From: Chitinophagaceae bacterium
GTDB taxonomy: Bacteria; Bacteroidota; Bacteroidia; Chitinophagales; Chitinophagaceae
DNA: 15,772 nt
Assembly (NCBI GenBank): GCA_021151685.1
Contig: JAGKWS010000094.1
Location: 1-15,772, forward strand
Direction: 5' to 3'
Under the pieces are notes generated by a model. The model did not search any database. It was not told the origin of the DNA and saw nothing but the letters and a program-made list of their open reading frames with translations. Positions within the stretch are counted from its first letter, which is position 1. Each line of letters starts with the position of its first letter. A program made the position numbers and the translations under genes. Shown here one piece after another: positions 8,063-14,426 of this stretch.

Positions 8063-8192
8063 GGGTTGCCTGCCAACAAATAGCTACTGCGGTCAGCAGG
8101 TAACACCGTAGATAATTGTACTTGTTTTGCATGGTATGAGGTATCGTACCTACCGTAGTATAAATGGTGCATCATTGTGTGCAAAAAAATAT

Positions 8193-8200
8193 TATTTTTC
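8193..8200 (+). promoter_or_regulatory. Possible -7 box for the TMTC-like gene
   Basis: TATTTTTC is one base off TAnnTTTG and sits 24 nt before the ATG at 8225. A TTG at 8175-8177 is somewhat close (15-nt spacer). It lies in the 197-nt divergent gap shared with the Rieske promoter. Confidence 0.27.
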
Positions 8201-8224
8201 AGCCCGCTATCAGTTAGCTGACCT

Positions 8225-10531
8225 ATGGCAAAAAAGCAACCAACACAAAACCGCGCAGCAGTATCGCCCGGTTTGGCAAAACAACCATTGCAGGCACCAA
8301 CTGCACCAGAAACACCCGCACCAACATCACGAAAGGGCATACCATTGATATGGAAGCTGGCACTATTGCTGGCCGTTATTACTATGGCGGTGTACGCCAA
8401 CACATTGCAAAATGGCTTTGTACTGGACGACCAGATGGTGTACTCCAAAAACAAAATAGTGAATCAGGGTTTTGATGGTATAGCAGAACTGATGAAAACT
8501 CCAAGGCTAAAGGGATTTGGATACCTGAAGAACGAAAACTACCGCCCGTTGTCGTTGATGATGTTTGCTACAGAGGTGGGTTTCTTCGGGTTGAATGCCA
8601 CCGTGGCACATGCTTTCAATATTCTGTTTTTTACGCTATGTGTGGTGTTCCTCTTCTTTTTCCTGCACAAGTTGCTGGAGGGGCGCATTGTACCGGCCTT
8701 TATTGCGTCGCTTATTTTTGCCGTACACCCCATACATACCGAGGTAGTGTCCAACATCAAAAGTCTGGACGAAATATTCTGTTTCTTATTTGCGTTTCTG
8801 GGGCTCAATCTGTATGCATTGTACATGCGTAAGGGCAGTATCCTTTACCTACTTTTTGGTGTGGTGGCCCTTTTTCTTTCGTTTTTGTCTAAGGAAACTG
8901 TCGTTACGTTTTTAGGTATTATTCCGCTTACGTTTTTCTTTTTTCTGAAGCAGGAGCCTAAAGAAGGTAGTGCGGCTGCGGGTATCGGGGCTTGGATACA
9001 GAACAATATGCGTGCCATACTGATGACTGGAGCCATGGGCATTGTAACAGCTGTTTACCTGCTTATACGCCACAACATACTCAGCGATTATGGAGCCAGC
9101 ACCGCAGCGGTAGAGTTTATAGACAATGCACTGGTGGGCGCACCCGATATGGCTACCCGCCTTGGCACTGCTTTTTACACATTGGGTATGTATGTAAAGT
9201 TGTTGTTGGTACCTTATCCGCTTATTAACGACTATGGGTACAATAGTGTGCCCTATGTAGGCTTTGGCAATGTATGGGTGCTGCTGAGTGTAGCCATCTA
9301 TGTGGGTGCGGGCGCACTGGGGGTGTACCGTTTGGTGCGCTTCCGCAAAGATTACTGGGCGTATGGCATCCTGTTTTTTATGGCAACCATTGCGCTGTTT
9401 TCCAATATCTTCTTCCTGATGGGGTCTGCCATGGGCGAGCGTTTTCTATTCTTTGCCTCGGCAGGTTTTTGCTTGTTGGCGGCATTGGCCATAGAAAAAT
9501 GGATACTGAAGGGCGAAACCGACTTTGCCAGGTTTACTGCCAACAAGTTGGCATTGGCGGTGTTGGTTCCTGTGTGTCTGCTGTATTCTGTACAGACCTA
9601 CGCGCGCAATGCAGAATGGATTGACAACTCGACCCTGTTTACAAAAGACCTCGAAAAATCGCCCAACAATGGTCGCCTGAACTACTATGTGGGCAACGAG
9701 CTGATAGAAAATGTGTTGCCGCTGGAGAAGGATACCGCAAAACGCCGGGCGATAGTAACAGAAGGTATTGCAAAGCTAAAGAAGGCAATAGAAATATTTC
9801 CCAAATATACCGACGCCTACACCGAATTGGGTACTGCCTACCTCAACCTGGGCCAGTATGATAGTGCCGAAAAGAACTTCAAAATTGCCATATCGCAGAG
9901 CGACTACCAATCTATTGCCGCCAACAATCTGGGCATAGCCTACTTGCGTACCAATCGTTTTGCCGAGGGTATTACCGCCTTCAAACTGGCCATAAAAATA
10001 AAGGCCGACTTTGTACAGGCATATTGCAACATGGCCAGTTGTTTCTCGCAGCTCAAGCAGTTCGACTCTGCCATTACTTATCTCAATCAGTGTTTTGCAT
10101 GGGATCCCAACTATCCCGAAGCGTTCATGCAAATGGGTATGGCTTACTATTTCAGTAACCGTTTTGCAGAGTCCGAACCTTATTTCCAAAAGGCACTGGC
10201 ATTGAACCCAACCGATGTGAACGCAGCCAACAATTTGGGCGCAGCCTACCTGAATGGAGGTAAACTGCCCGAAGCGGCCAATATCTTCAAACAACTGGTA
10301 GCCGCCAATCCAGGTTATGTAAATGCCTACTCCAATCTGGGGCATTGTTATTACCAGATGAAGCAGTACGAAGCAGCAATAGACATCATAACCAAATCGC
10401 TACAGGTAGACCCCAATAATGTAAAGGATATACCATACATAGCCCTGTCTTACAAGGCACTGGGCCGCAATGCCGAGGCCGCACAATACGAGGCACTGGC
10501 ACAGAAGTATTACTCCAACTTCAAACTGTAA
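8225..10531 (+). CDS. GT-C membrane glycosyltransferase with TPR tail (TMTC-like)
   Basis: 768 residues. The N-terminal half (about 41-460) is a polytopic membrane domain with the layout of eukaryotic TMTC O-mannosyltransferases and their bacterial relatives: NGFVLDDQ in the first outside loop (D68, D69, likely metal/sugar-phosphate acids of GT-C enzymes), NYRPLS (105-110), HPIHTEVV (168-175) with SLDE, SKET (222-225), and ERFLFFASAG (405-414). The C-terminal part holds seven TPRs of exactly 34 residues in a row (529-766), plus a less regular one before them (about 482-528). Each has the W/L-G-Y-A-F-A-P pattern, for example LGTAYLNLGQYDSAEKNF. The TPRs probably bind the protein acceptor. A lipid-linked sugar donor and a protein acceptor in the envelope are inferred from the family. 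The gene is divergent from the Rieske gene and 3 nt ahead of the next gene, so they likely share a transcript. Confidence 0.85.
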   Translation: MAKKQPTQNRAAVSPGLAKQPLQAPTAPETPAPTSRKGIPLIWKLALLLAVITMAVYANTLQNGFVLDDQMVYSKNKIVNQGFDGIAELMKTPRLKGFGYLKNENYRPLSLMMFATEVGFFGLNATVAHAFNILFFTLCVVFLFFFLHKLLEGRIVPAFIASLIFAVHPIHTEVVSNIKSLDEIFCFLFAFLGLNLYALYMRKGSILYLLFGVVALFLSFLSKETVVTFLGIIPLTFFFFLKQEPKEGSAAAGIGAWIQNNMRAILMTGAMGIVTAVYLLIRHNILSDYGASTAAVEFIDNALVGAPDMATRLGTAFYTLGMYVKLLLVPYPLINDYGYNSVPYVGFGNVWVLLSVAIYVGAGALGVYRLVRFRKDYWAYGILFFMATIALFSNIFFLMGSAMGERFLFFASAGFCLLAALAIEKWILKGETDFARFTANKLALAVLVPVCLLYSVQTYARNAEWIDNSTLFTKDLEKSPNNGRLNYYVGNELIENVLPLEKDTAKRRAIVTEGIAKLKKAIEIFPKYTDAYTELGTAYLNLGQYDSAEKNFKIAISQSDYQSIAANNLGIAYLRTNRFAEGITAFKLAIKIKADFVQAYCNMASCFSQLKQFDSAITYLNQCFAWDPNYPEAFMQMGMAYYFSNRFAESEPYFQKALALNPTDVNAANNLGAAYLNGGKLPEAANIFKQLVAANPGYVNAYSNLGHCYYQMKQYEAAIDIITKSLQVDPNNVKDIPYIALSYKALGRNAEAAQYEALAQKYYSNFKL

Positions 10532-10534
10532 CAC

Positions 10535-10858
10535 ATGTCAGACGGTCTTATGCAAGAGGCGCAGGAGCTATACCATGCTGCAGGCAGGGCTGCGGGCGGT
10601 GTAGAAAGCCAGATGTTTGGTAAGCCCTGCTACAAGGCTGCAGGTAAGGCATTTGTATGCTTGTTTGGTACGGATATGGTGTTCAAACTGCCACCCGGCA
10701 TAAGGGAACAGGCATTACAGTTGGATAGGGCTTGTTTATTCGACCCATCGGGCAAGGGGCACGCCATGAAGGAGTGGGTGCAATTGCCGCCTGCATACAA
10801 AGACAAGTGGGCTACGCTGGCCTTACAAGCTGCACAATATGTAGCAGCGTCTGCATAA
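10535..10858 (+). CDS. Small TfoX-N/YjbR-like protein
   Basis: 107 residues. The body (S-MFGKPCYKAAGKAFVCLF, MVFKLPPGIREQAL, LFDPSGKGHAMKEWVQLP, Y-DKWATLALQAAQYV) fits the small alpha/beta domain found in TfoX N-terminal regions and related YjbR/MmcQ-type proteins. Stand-alone copies in Bacteroidota have no firmly known role, so a competence function should not be assumed; the C-terminal TfoX domain is absent. The start at 10535 is only 3 nt after the stop of the TMTC-like gene, so it is almost surely co-transcribed with it, though a functional link is not evident. It has no signal peptide and should be cytoplasmic. Confidence 0.7.
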   Translation: MSDGLMQEAQELYHAAGRAAGGVESQMFGKPCYKAAGKAFVCLFGTDMVFKLPPGIREQALQLDRACLFDPSGKGHAMKEWVQLPPAYKDKWATLALQAAQYVAASA

Positions 10859-10883
10859 TAGTTTTAGGGATACTGATAATTAC

Positions 10884-10922
10884 CAAAGTCTGGAGGTCTT
10901 TGCTTTTTCTTTTCTTTTTTTG
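10884..10922 (+). terminator. Possible weak hairpin with a pyrimidine-rich tract
   Basis: CAAAG (10884-10888) pairs with CTTTG (10898-10902) around a 9-nt loop. A long T/C tract (10903-10921) follows. The stem is short, so termination of the upstream operon here is tentative. Confidence 0.3.
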
Positions 10923-10947
10923 AAAATGTTTAGACAATAAAATGCCC

Positions 10948-10955
10948 TACTTTTG
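10948..10955 (+). promoter_or_regulatory. Bacteroidota -7 box for ccmC
   Basis: TACTTTTG matches TAnnTTTG exactly and is 21 nt before the ccmC ATG, giving a leader of about 17 nt. A TTTG at 10919-10922 is the nearest -33-like site but lies about 25 nt away, which is wide. Confidence 0.5.
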
Positions 10956-10976
10956 CACCGATTTTTCAGATAGCTC

Positions 10977-11645
10977 ATGCGTGCCTGGTGGTGGAAAATA
11001 CTTTGTGGTGTACTGCTGTTATATACTATTATAGCAGGGTTACTGGCACCTGTGCCTGCGCTCGATATTCTTAACGAGACAATTCGCAATCTCTATTTTC
11101 ACGTTCCTATGTGGTTTACCATGATTGCCCTGTTTTCGGGGGCTTTTGGTTATTCCATCAAGTATCTGAGGTCTGGCAATCTGGAGCATGACATATATGC
11201 CGTAGAGCTTACCAATGCTGGTATTCTCTTTAGTGTACTGGGTATGGCTACCGGTATGGAGTGGGGCAAGTACACATGGGGTGCTGCATGGAGCAACGAC
11301 CCCAAGCAGTTGTGTACAGCTATGTGTATGCTCATCTATTTTGCATACAGTATACTACGTAGCGGCCTGCGCGATGAAGAAAAACGAGCCAGAATTGGTG
11401 CCGTGTACAATGTGTTTGCCTATGCCATGATGTTCCCACTCATATTTGTGCTGCCACGCATGGTAGATTCGCTGCACCCCGGCAACGGTGGTAATCCTGC
11501 ATTTGCTAAGTACGATTTGGATAGCGGTATGCGTATGGTATTTTGGCCTGCTAATGCCGGATGGATTATGCTTGGCTACTGGATAGCATCGCTGAAAATA
11601 AGGATGGGGTTGGTAGCGCATAAAAGAAATGAGTTTAGTAATTGA
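10977..11645 (+). CDS. ccmC: Cytochrome c assembly protein CcmC (heme handling)
   Basis: 222 residues with about six transmembrane helices. CcmC positions heme at the outer face of the inner membrane for transfer to CcmE in system I cytochrome c maturation. The two expected external heme-ligand histidines are present: H42 in YFHVPMW and H167 in SLHPGNGG. The tryptophan-rich loop is present as KYTWGAAWSNDPK (W101, W105, D108), a variant of the usual WGtWWxWDxR. The length matches short Bacteroidota CcmC proteins. It has its own -7 box. In related genomes a short ccmD-like gene follows directly; here a transposase unit lies between the two (11677-12218). Confidence 0.9.
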   Translation: MRAWWWKILCGVLLLYTIIAGLLAPVPALDILNETIRNLYFHVPMWFTMIALFSGAFGYSIKYLRSGNLEHDIYAVELTNAGILFSVLGMATGMEWGKYTWGAAWSNDPKQLCTAMCMLIYFAYSILRSGLRDEEKRARIGAVYNVFAYAMMFPLIFVLPRMVDSLHPGNGGNPAFAKYDLDSGMRMVFWPANAGWIMLGYWIASLKIRMGLVAHKRNEFSN

Positions 11646-11676
11646 ATAAGTAATGAGTAAATAAAAGTGACAGTTG

Positions 11677-11696
11677 CCACGACCTTCAGGTCGTGG
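11677..11696 (+). repeat. Left-end hairpin of the transposase unit
   Basis: CCACGACCT (11677-11685) and AGGTCGTGG (11688-11696) form a perfect 9-bp stem around TC. The core matches the right-end hairpin, as expected for a transposase recognition structure. It lies 31 nt after the ccmC stop and could also act on ccmC mRNA. Confidence 0.7.
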
Positions 11697-11714
11697 ATAA
11701 TTGAGAAAAAACAC

Positions 11715-11724
11715 GGCTTTAGCC
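11715..11724 (+). repeat. Inner inverted repeat, left copy
   Basis: GGCTTTAGCC is the exact reverse complement of GGCTAAAGCC at 12169-12178. Each copy is also nearly self-palindromic (GGCT-nn-AGCC). The pair closely brackets the transposase gene, inside the outer hairpins. Confidence 0.5.
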
Positions 11725-11737
11725 AAATGATACGACA

Positions 11738-12181
11738 ATGCCATATAGCAGAATTATGATTCATTGTATATGGGCTACCAAGAACAGGCAGCGTATTATA
11801 AATGGTGAATTGAAACCGCTATTACGTGCACATATTAAAGAGAACAGTATAAAAAAACATATCTACATAGATTGTTTGAATTGTGTTGAAGATCATATTC
11901 ATGTTTTAATCTCGTTAGGCATTGACCAAACTATTGCAAAAGTGATGCAGTTGATAAAGGGTGAGTCGTCGTTTTGGGTAAATCAGCAAGGTCTGATCAG
12001 CAACAAGTTCGAGTGGCAAGATGATTATATTGCTTTGTCAGTGAGCAGTTCGGCTATTGATAAGGTTCGTGCTTATATTGCAGATCAGGAACAGCATCAT
12101 TCAAAGAAATCTTTTGATCAGGAGTATAAAAAGTTTTTAACGGTACATGGTTTCGAGATATTTGGTTCGGCTAAAGCCTGA
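11738..12181 (+). CDS. tnpA: Y1 (HUH) transposase, IS200/IS605 TnpA family
   Basis: 147 residues, the usual size for IS200-type TnpA. The single-strand nuclease motifs are complete: the HUH pair in EDHIHVLI (H53, H55) and the catalytic tyrosine with its helix glutamine in AYIADQEQHH (Y113, Q117; Y-x3-Q). Other family landmarks are HCIWATKNRQ near the N terminus, DQTIAKVMQLIKGESSFW, and FEWQDDYIALSVS. The enzyme should cut and rejoin single-stranded element ends at the hairpins. The gene is intact and probably active. Base composition is visibly more A/T-rich than the flanking ccm and gdh genes, consistent with recent arrival. The last codons overlap the right inner inverted repeat. Confidence 0.92.
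   Translation: MPYSRIMIHCIWATKNRQRIINGELKPLLRAHIKENSIKKHIYIDCLNCVEDHIHVLISLGIDQTIAKVMQLIKGESSFWVNQQGLISNKFEWQDDYIALSVSSSAIDKVRAYIADQEQHHSKKSFDQEYKKFLTVHGFEIFGSAKA
12169..12178 (+). repeat. Inner inverted repeat, right copy
   Basis: GGCTAAAGCC, the reverse complement of 11715-11724. It overlaps the last codons of the transposase gene, just before its TGA. Confidence 0.5.
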
Positions 12182-12198
12182 TTGAGTAGCTCTCATTA

Positions 12199-12218
12199 CC
12201 CCGACCTAAAGGCCGGGG
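12199..12218 (+). repeat. Right-end hairpin of the transposase unit
   Basis: CCCCGACCT (12199-12207) pairs with AGGCCGGGG (12210-12218) around AA, with one A-C mismatch. It shares the GACCT-nn-AGG core with the left hairpin. Being GC-rich and just after the stop codon, it may also stop transcription of the transposase gene. Confidence 0.65.
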
Positions 12219-12257
12219 CAATTATGATTATTTTATTTGTTCGGTATGTACAAAAGA

Positions 12258-12479
12258 ATGACGAATCTGATGCGAAAAGCACTCTTACTAATTGTAGGAG
12301 TGTTATTATTCGTATCGAATACACACGCACAAGAACCAGAAATGGCCGATAAGCTGAGAGCAGACGGTAAAATATACGTGGTTGTTGTTGTATTAGCTAC
12401 TATATTTGCGGGGATTTTTGGTTACTTGGTGTACATAGACCGCAAAATGACCAAAATAGAAAAAGAAAACGATAGATAA
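12258..12479 (+). CDS. CcmD-like small membrane protein
   Basis: 73 residues from the ATG at 12258. The layout is an N-terminal hydrophobic signal segment (MRKALLLIVGVLLFVSNTHA|Q), then MADKLRADGKIYVVVVVLATIFAGIFGY with a second membrane helix, then a charged tail (DRKMTKIEKENDR). This is the layout of the short CcmD-family proteins encoded next to ccmC in Bacteroidota. CcmD helps release holo-CcmE from the CcmABC complex in system I; that role is assumed here from context. Starts at 12246 and 12270 are also possible; 12258 has A-rich sequence just before it. The gene is separated from ccmC by the transposase unit and followed by gdh after 34 nt. Confidence 0.75.
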   Translation: MTNLMRKALLLIVGVLLFVSNTHAQEPEMADKLRADGKIYVVVVVLATIFAGIFGYLVYIDRKMTKIEKENDR

Positions 12480-12513
12480 TTATTCACTCACTCAATCAAA
12501 ATTTTACAGTAAC

Positions 12514-13932
12514 GTGGGAAACGCAAATCATTTAAGTTTTTTCCAGGGTGTAGAGCGCAACTTTGATAAGGCCTCAAAGTATACCCGTTTTGAGCCAGGC
12601 ATATTGCAGCAGATCAAAGTTTGTAACTCTGTGTACAGCATGAAGTTCCCTGTGCGCATTGGCGACAAAATAGAGGTGATAGAAGCCTACCGTGTGCAAC
12701 ACTCGCATCACAAGCTGCCTTGTAAAGGTGGTATCCGTTACAGCATGGATGTGAACCAGGATGAAGTGATGGCGTTGGCTGCACTGATGACCTACAAATG
12801 TGCGATAGTGAACGTACCGTTTGGTGGTGCAAAGGGTGGTATCAAAATCAACCCCAAAAACTATTCTGTTTTCGAACTGGAAAAAATCACACGCCGTTAT
12901 GCAAGTGAGCTGGTGAAGAAAAATTTCATTGGCCCCGGCATCGATGTTCCTGCTCCTGACTACGGTACAGGTGGTCGTGAAATGAGCTGGATTGTAGATA
13001 CTTACGCATCTCTGAAACCCGGTGAAGTAGACGCTCTGGGCTGTGTTACCGGCAAGCCTGTAACGCAGGGTGGTGTACGTGGCCGTACCGAGGCTACCGG
13101 CCTTGGTGTATTCTACGGTGTGCGCGAAGTATGTAATACTGCCGATGATATGAAGAGACTCGGTATGTCAATGGGTATTGAGGGTAAAAAAGTAATTGTT
13201 CAGGGCTTGGGTAACGTAGGTTTCCACGCAGCTAAATTCTTCTATGACAATGGTGCTATCATCGTGGGTCTGGCAGAATACGAAGGCGGTATCTACAACG
13301 AAAAAGGTCTGGACGTGTACAAAGTGGTAGAACACCGCAAGACTACAGGTTCTATCCTCAACTTCCCCGATGCTACCAACATGCCTACAAGCGGTGCAAC
13401 ACTGGAGCAGGAGTGCGATATCCTGATACCAGCCGCTCTGGAAAGCGTTATTACTGCTGAGAATGCACCACGCATCAAGGCAAAAATTATAGGCGAAGGT
13501 GCAAATGGTCCTCTGACTCCGGATGCCGACGAAATACTGAACGCAAAAGGCGTAATAGTAGTACCAGACATGTACCTGAATGCAGGTGGTGTTACTGTAT
13601 CTTACTTCGAGTGGTTGAAGAACCTGAGCCACGTACGTTTTGGCCGTATGGACAAGCGTTTCAGCGAAAATCAGAACAACCACATCCTGAAGACAGTTGA
13701 AGAGTTGACTGGCAAAAAAGTAACCGACATAGAGCGCAAGCAGTTGTTGCACGGTCCCGACGAAGTCGATCTGGTGTACTCTGGCCTGGAAGATACCATG
13801 ATAGGTTCTTACCACGAAATTCGCGAAGCATTGCTGAGTCTTGATAACACAGTAGATATGCGTACTGCTGCCTTCACTGTCGCTATCAACAAAGTAGGTG
13901 TTTCTTACGAAGAGCTGGGTATATTCCCATAA
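12514..13932 (+). CDS. gdhA: Glu/Leu/Phe/Val family dehydrogenase, probably glutamate dehydrogenase
   Basis: 472 residues from a GTG start. The enzyme links 2-oxoglutarate and ammonia with glutamate. The substrate-binding and catalytic lysines are K71 (KGGIRY), K95 (LMTYK) and K107 (PFGGAKGGI), with the family spacing of 24 and 12 residues, and the catalytic aspartate is D149 (VPAPDYGT). The Rossmann motif is VIVQGLGNVGFHAAKFF (about 227-243). After the second strand comes GLAEYEGG instead of the usual SDxxG; the acidic residue there leans towards NAD, but this is inference. The C terminus is some 30 residues longer than the shortest bacterial GDHs. The GTG was chosen because the N terminus (SFFQGVERNFDKAS) begins at the family's usual place and no other nearby start exists. 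It lies 34 nt after the ccmD-like gene with no clear promoter between; a strong terminator follows. Confidence 0.92.
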   Translation: MGNANHLSFFQGVERNFDKASKYTRFEPGILQQIKVCNSVYSMKFPVRIGDKIEVIEAYRVQHSHHKLPCKGGIRYSMDVNQDEVMALAALMTYKCAIVNVPFGGAKGGIKINPKNYSVFELEKITRRYASELVKKNFIGPGIDVPAPDYGTGGREMSWIVDTYASLKPGEVDALGCVTGKPVTQGGVRGRTEATGLGVFYGVREVCNTADDMKRLGMSMGIEGKKVIVQGLGNVGFHAAKFFYDNGAIIVGLAEYEGGIYNEKGLDVYKVVEHRKTTGSILNFPDATNMPTSGATLEQECDILIPAALESVITAENAPRIKAKIIGEGANGPLTPDADEILNAKGVIVVPDMYLNAGGVTVSYFEWLKNLSHVRFGRMDKRFSENQNNHILKTVEELTGKKVTDIERKQLLHGPDEVDLVYSGLEDTMIGSYHEIREALLSLDNTVDMRTAAFTVAINKVGVSYEELGIFP

Positions 13933-13957
13933 TAGTACATACAGTACCAATATATTG

Positions 13958-13993
13958 CATAGGGGTTGCCATTGGGCAGCCCCTATGTGTTTT
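13958..13993 (+). terminator. Intrinsic terminator after gdh
   Basis: The stem pairs 13958-13970 with 13975-13987 (13 bp with one G-T wobble) around a 4-nt loop ATTG, and is followed by TGTTTT. It starts 26 nt after the gdh stop codon. Confidence 0.75.
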
Positions 13994-14036
13994 GGGGTGG
14001 GGTAGCAGAGTGGTATATTGTTTAGGCCATATGTAA

Positions 14037-14074
14037 AAAGCAAAAGCGGCCAGATATGTTGTATCCGCCGCTTT
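14037..14074 (-). terminator. Intrinsic terminator for the minus-strand 60-codon gene
   Basis: AAAGCGGC (14043-14050) pairs with GCCGCTTT (14067-14074). The 16-nt loop can form a further 4-bp stem (GATA/TATC). Read on the minus strand the stem is followed by TTTTGCTTTTT. It lies 35 nt past the stop of the gene at 14109, and with the gdh terminator it separates the convergent units. Confidence 0.65.
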
Positions 14075-14108
14075 AACAATAATATATCGGGCTCATAGCC
14101 TGTTGGTG

Positions 14109-14291
14109 TTATTTTTTATTCAGGTTACGCTCCATTTCGGCATCGTACCATTCGTCCTTGTTCTTTTCTTTTTCTGCTATTTCCTTCAGCAGTTGGGCCT
14201 TTACTTTTTTCAGGTCTGTTTCTTCAGCAGGTTTATTAATGGCAAATTTTGCACCCGTTACGCGGCCGTTGGTTGGTTTTCTTGTTCTCAT
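14109..14291 (-). CDS. Small basic hypothetical protein, 60 residues
   Basis: I do not recognise this protein. The N-terminal third is basic and unstructured-looking (MRTRKPTNGRVTGAKFAINK); the rest is a charged, probably helical K/E-rich stretch (LKKVKAQLLKEIAEKEKNK) ending in DEWYDAEMERNLNKK. There are no Cys, signal peptide or membrane segment. Support for a real gene comes from an exact -7 promoter box at 14300-14307, a hairpin with a T-tract beyond its stop, and a coding-like composition. The only usable start is at 14291, which leaves about 2-4 nt of leader. The basic head could bind RNA or DNA, but that is a guess. Confidence 0.65.
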   Translation of the reverse strand: MRTRKPTNGRVTGAKFAINKPAEETDLKKVKAQLLKEIAEKEKNKDEWYDAEMERNLNKK

Positions 14292-14299
14292 ACTTGTTA

Positions 14300-14307
14300 C
14301 AAAGGTA
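14300..14307 (-). promoter_or_regulatory. Bacteroidota -7 box for the 60-codon gene
   Basis: On the minus strand the sequence is TACCTTTG, an exact TAnnTTTG match. Only 8 nt separate it from the ATG, so the transcript should be nearly leaderless. No -33 TTG at normal spacing is seen. Confidence 0.5.
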
Positions 14308-14365
14308 CGGCAACTATTGCAATGTGTAGCATGGCTGCAATAATTGCTGCATATGTATAGCCGGC

Positions 14366-14402
14366 AAAAATATAGCCTGCCGTTGTTGCGGCAGGCTATA
14401 TT
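14366..14402 (-). terminator. Intrinsic terminator for the right-edge T9SS gene
   Basis: A perfect 14-bp stem (14369-14382 with 14389-14402; core TATAGCCTGCCG) has a 6-nt loop. On the minus strand it is followed by further T residues opposite 14366-14368. It starts 24 nt past the stop codon of the surface-protein gene. Confidence 0.75.
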
Positions 14403-14426
14403 GGTTGTGTATTGCTTGTGTGTTTG

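Larger units (their letters stand above)
11677..12218 (+). mobile_element. Minimal IS200/IS605-type (or RAYT-like) transposase unit
   Basis: A single Y1 transposase gene is bracketed by hairpins at 11677-11696 and 12199-12218 that share the core GACCT-nn-AGG(T/C)CG. Subterminal hairpins rather than terminal inverted repeats, no accessory tnpB, and an A+T-rich body are typical of IS200-like elements moving as single strands. The exact ends and target tetranucleotide cannot be set from one copy; the coordinates give the outer hairpins only. It sits between ccmC and the ccmD-like gene and leaves both frames intact. An alternative reading is a domesticated REP-associated transposase (RAYT) with flanking REP-like hairpins. 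Confidence 0.75.

Noticed and set aside
12237..12257. TTG start at 12237 for the CcmD-like gene
   Set aside because: It adds residues before an already complete signal segment and lies directly next to the transposase unit; ATG starts at 12246, 12258 or 12270 are better.
13168..14079. 303-codon minus-strand open frame across gdh
   Set aside because: It is a shadow of the well-supported gdh gene and runs through two terminators; the translated product (Cys, Tyr and Phe rich) looks non-coding.
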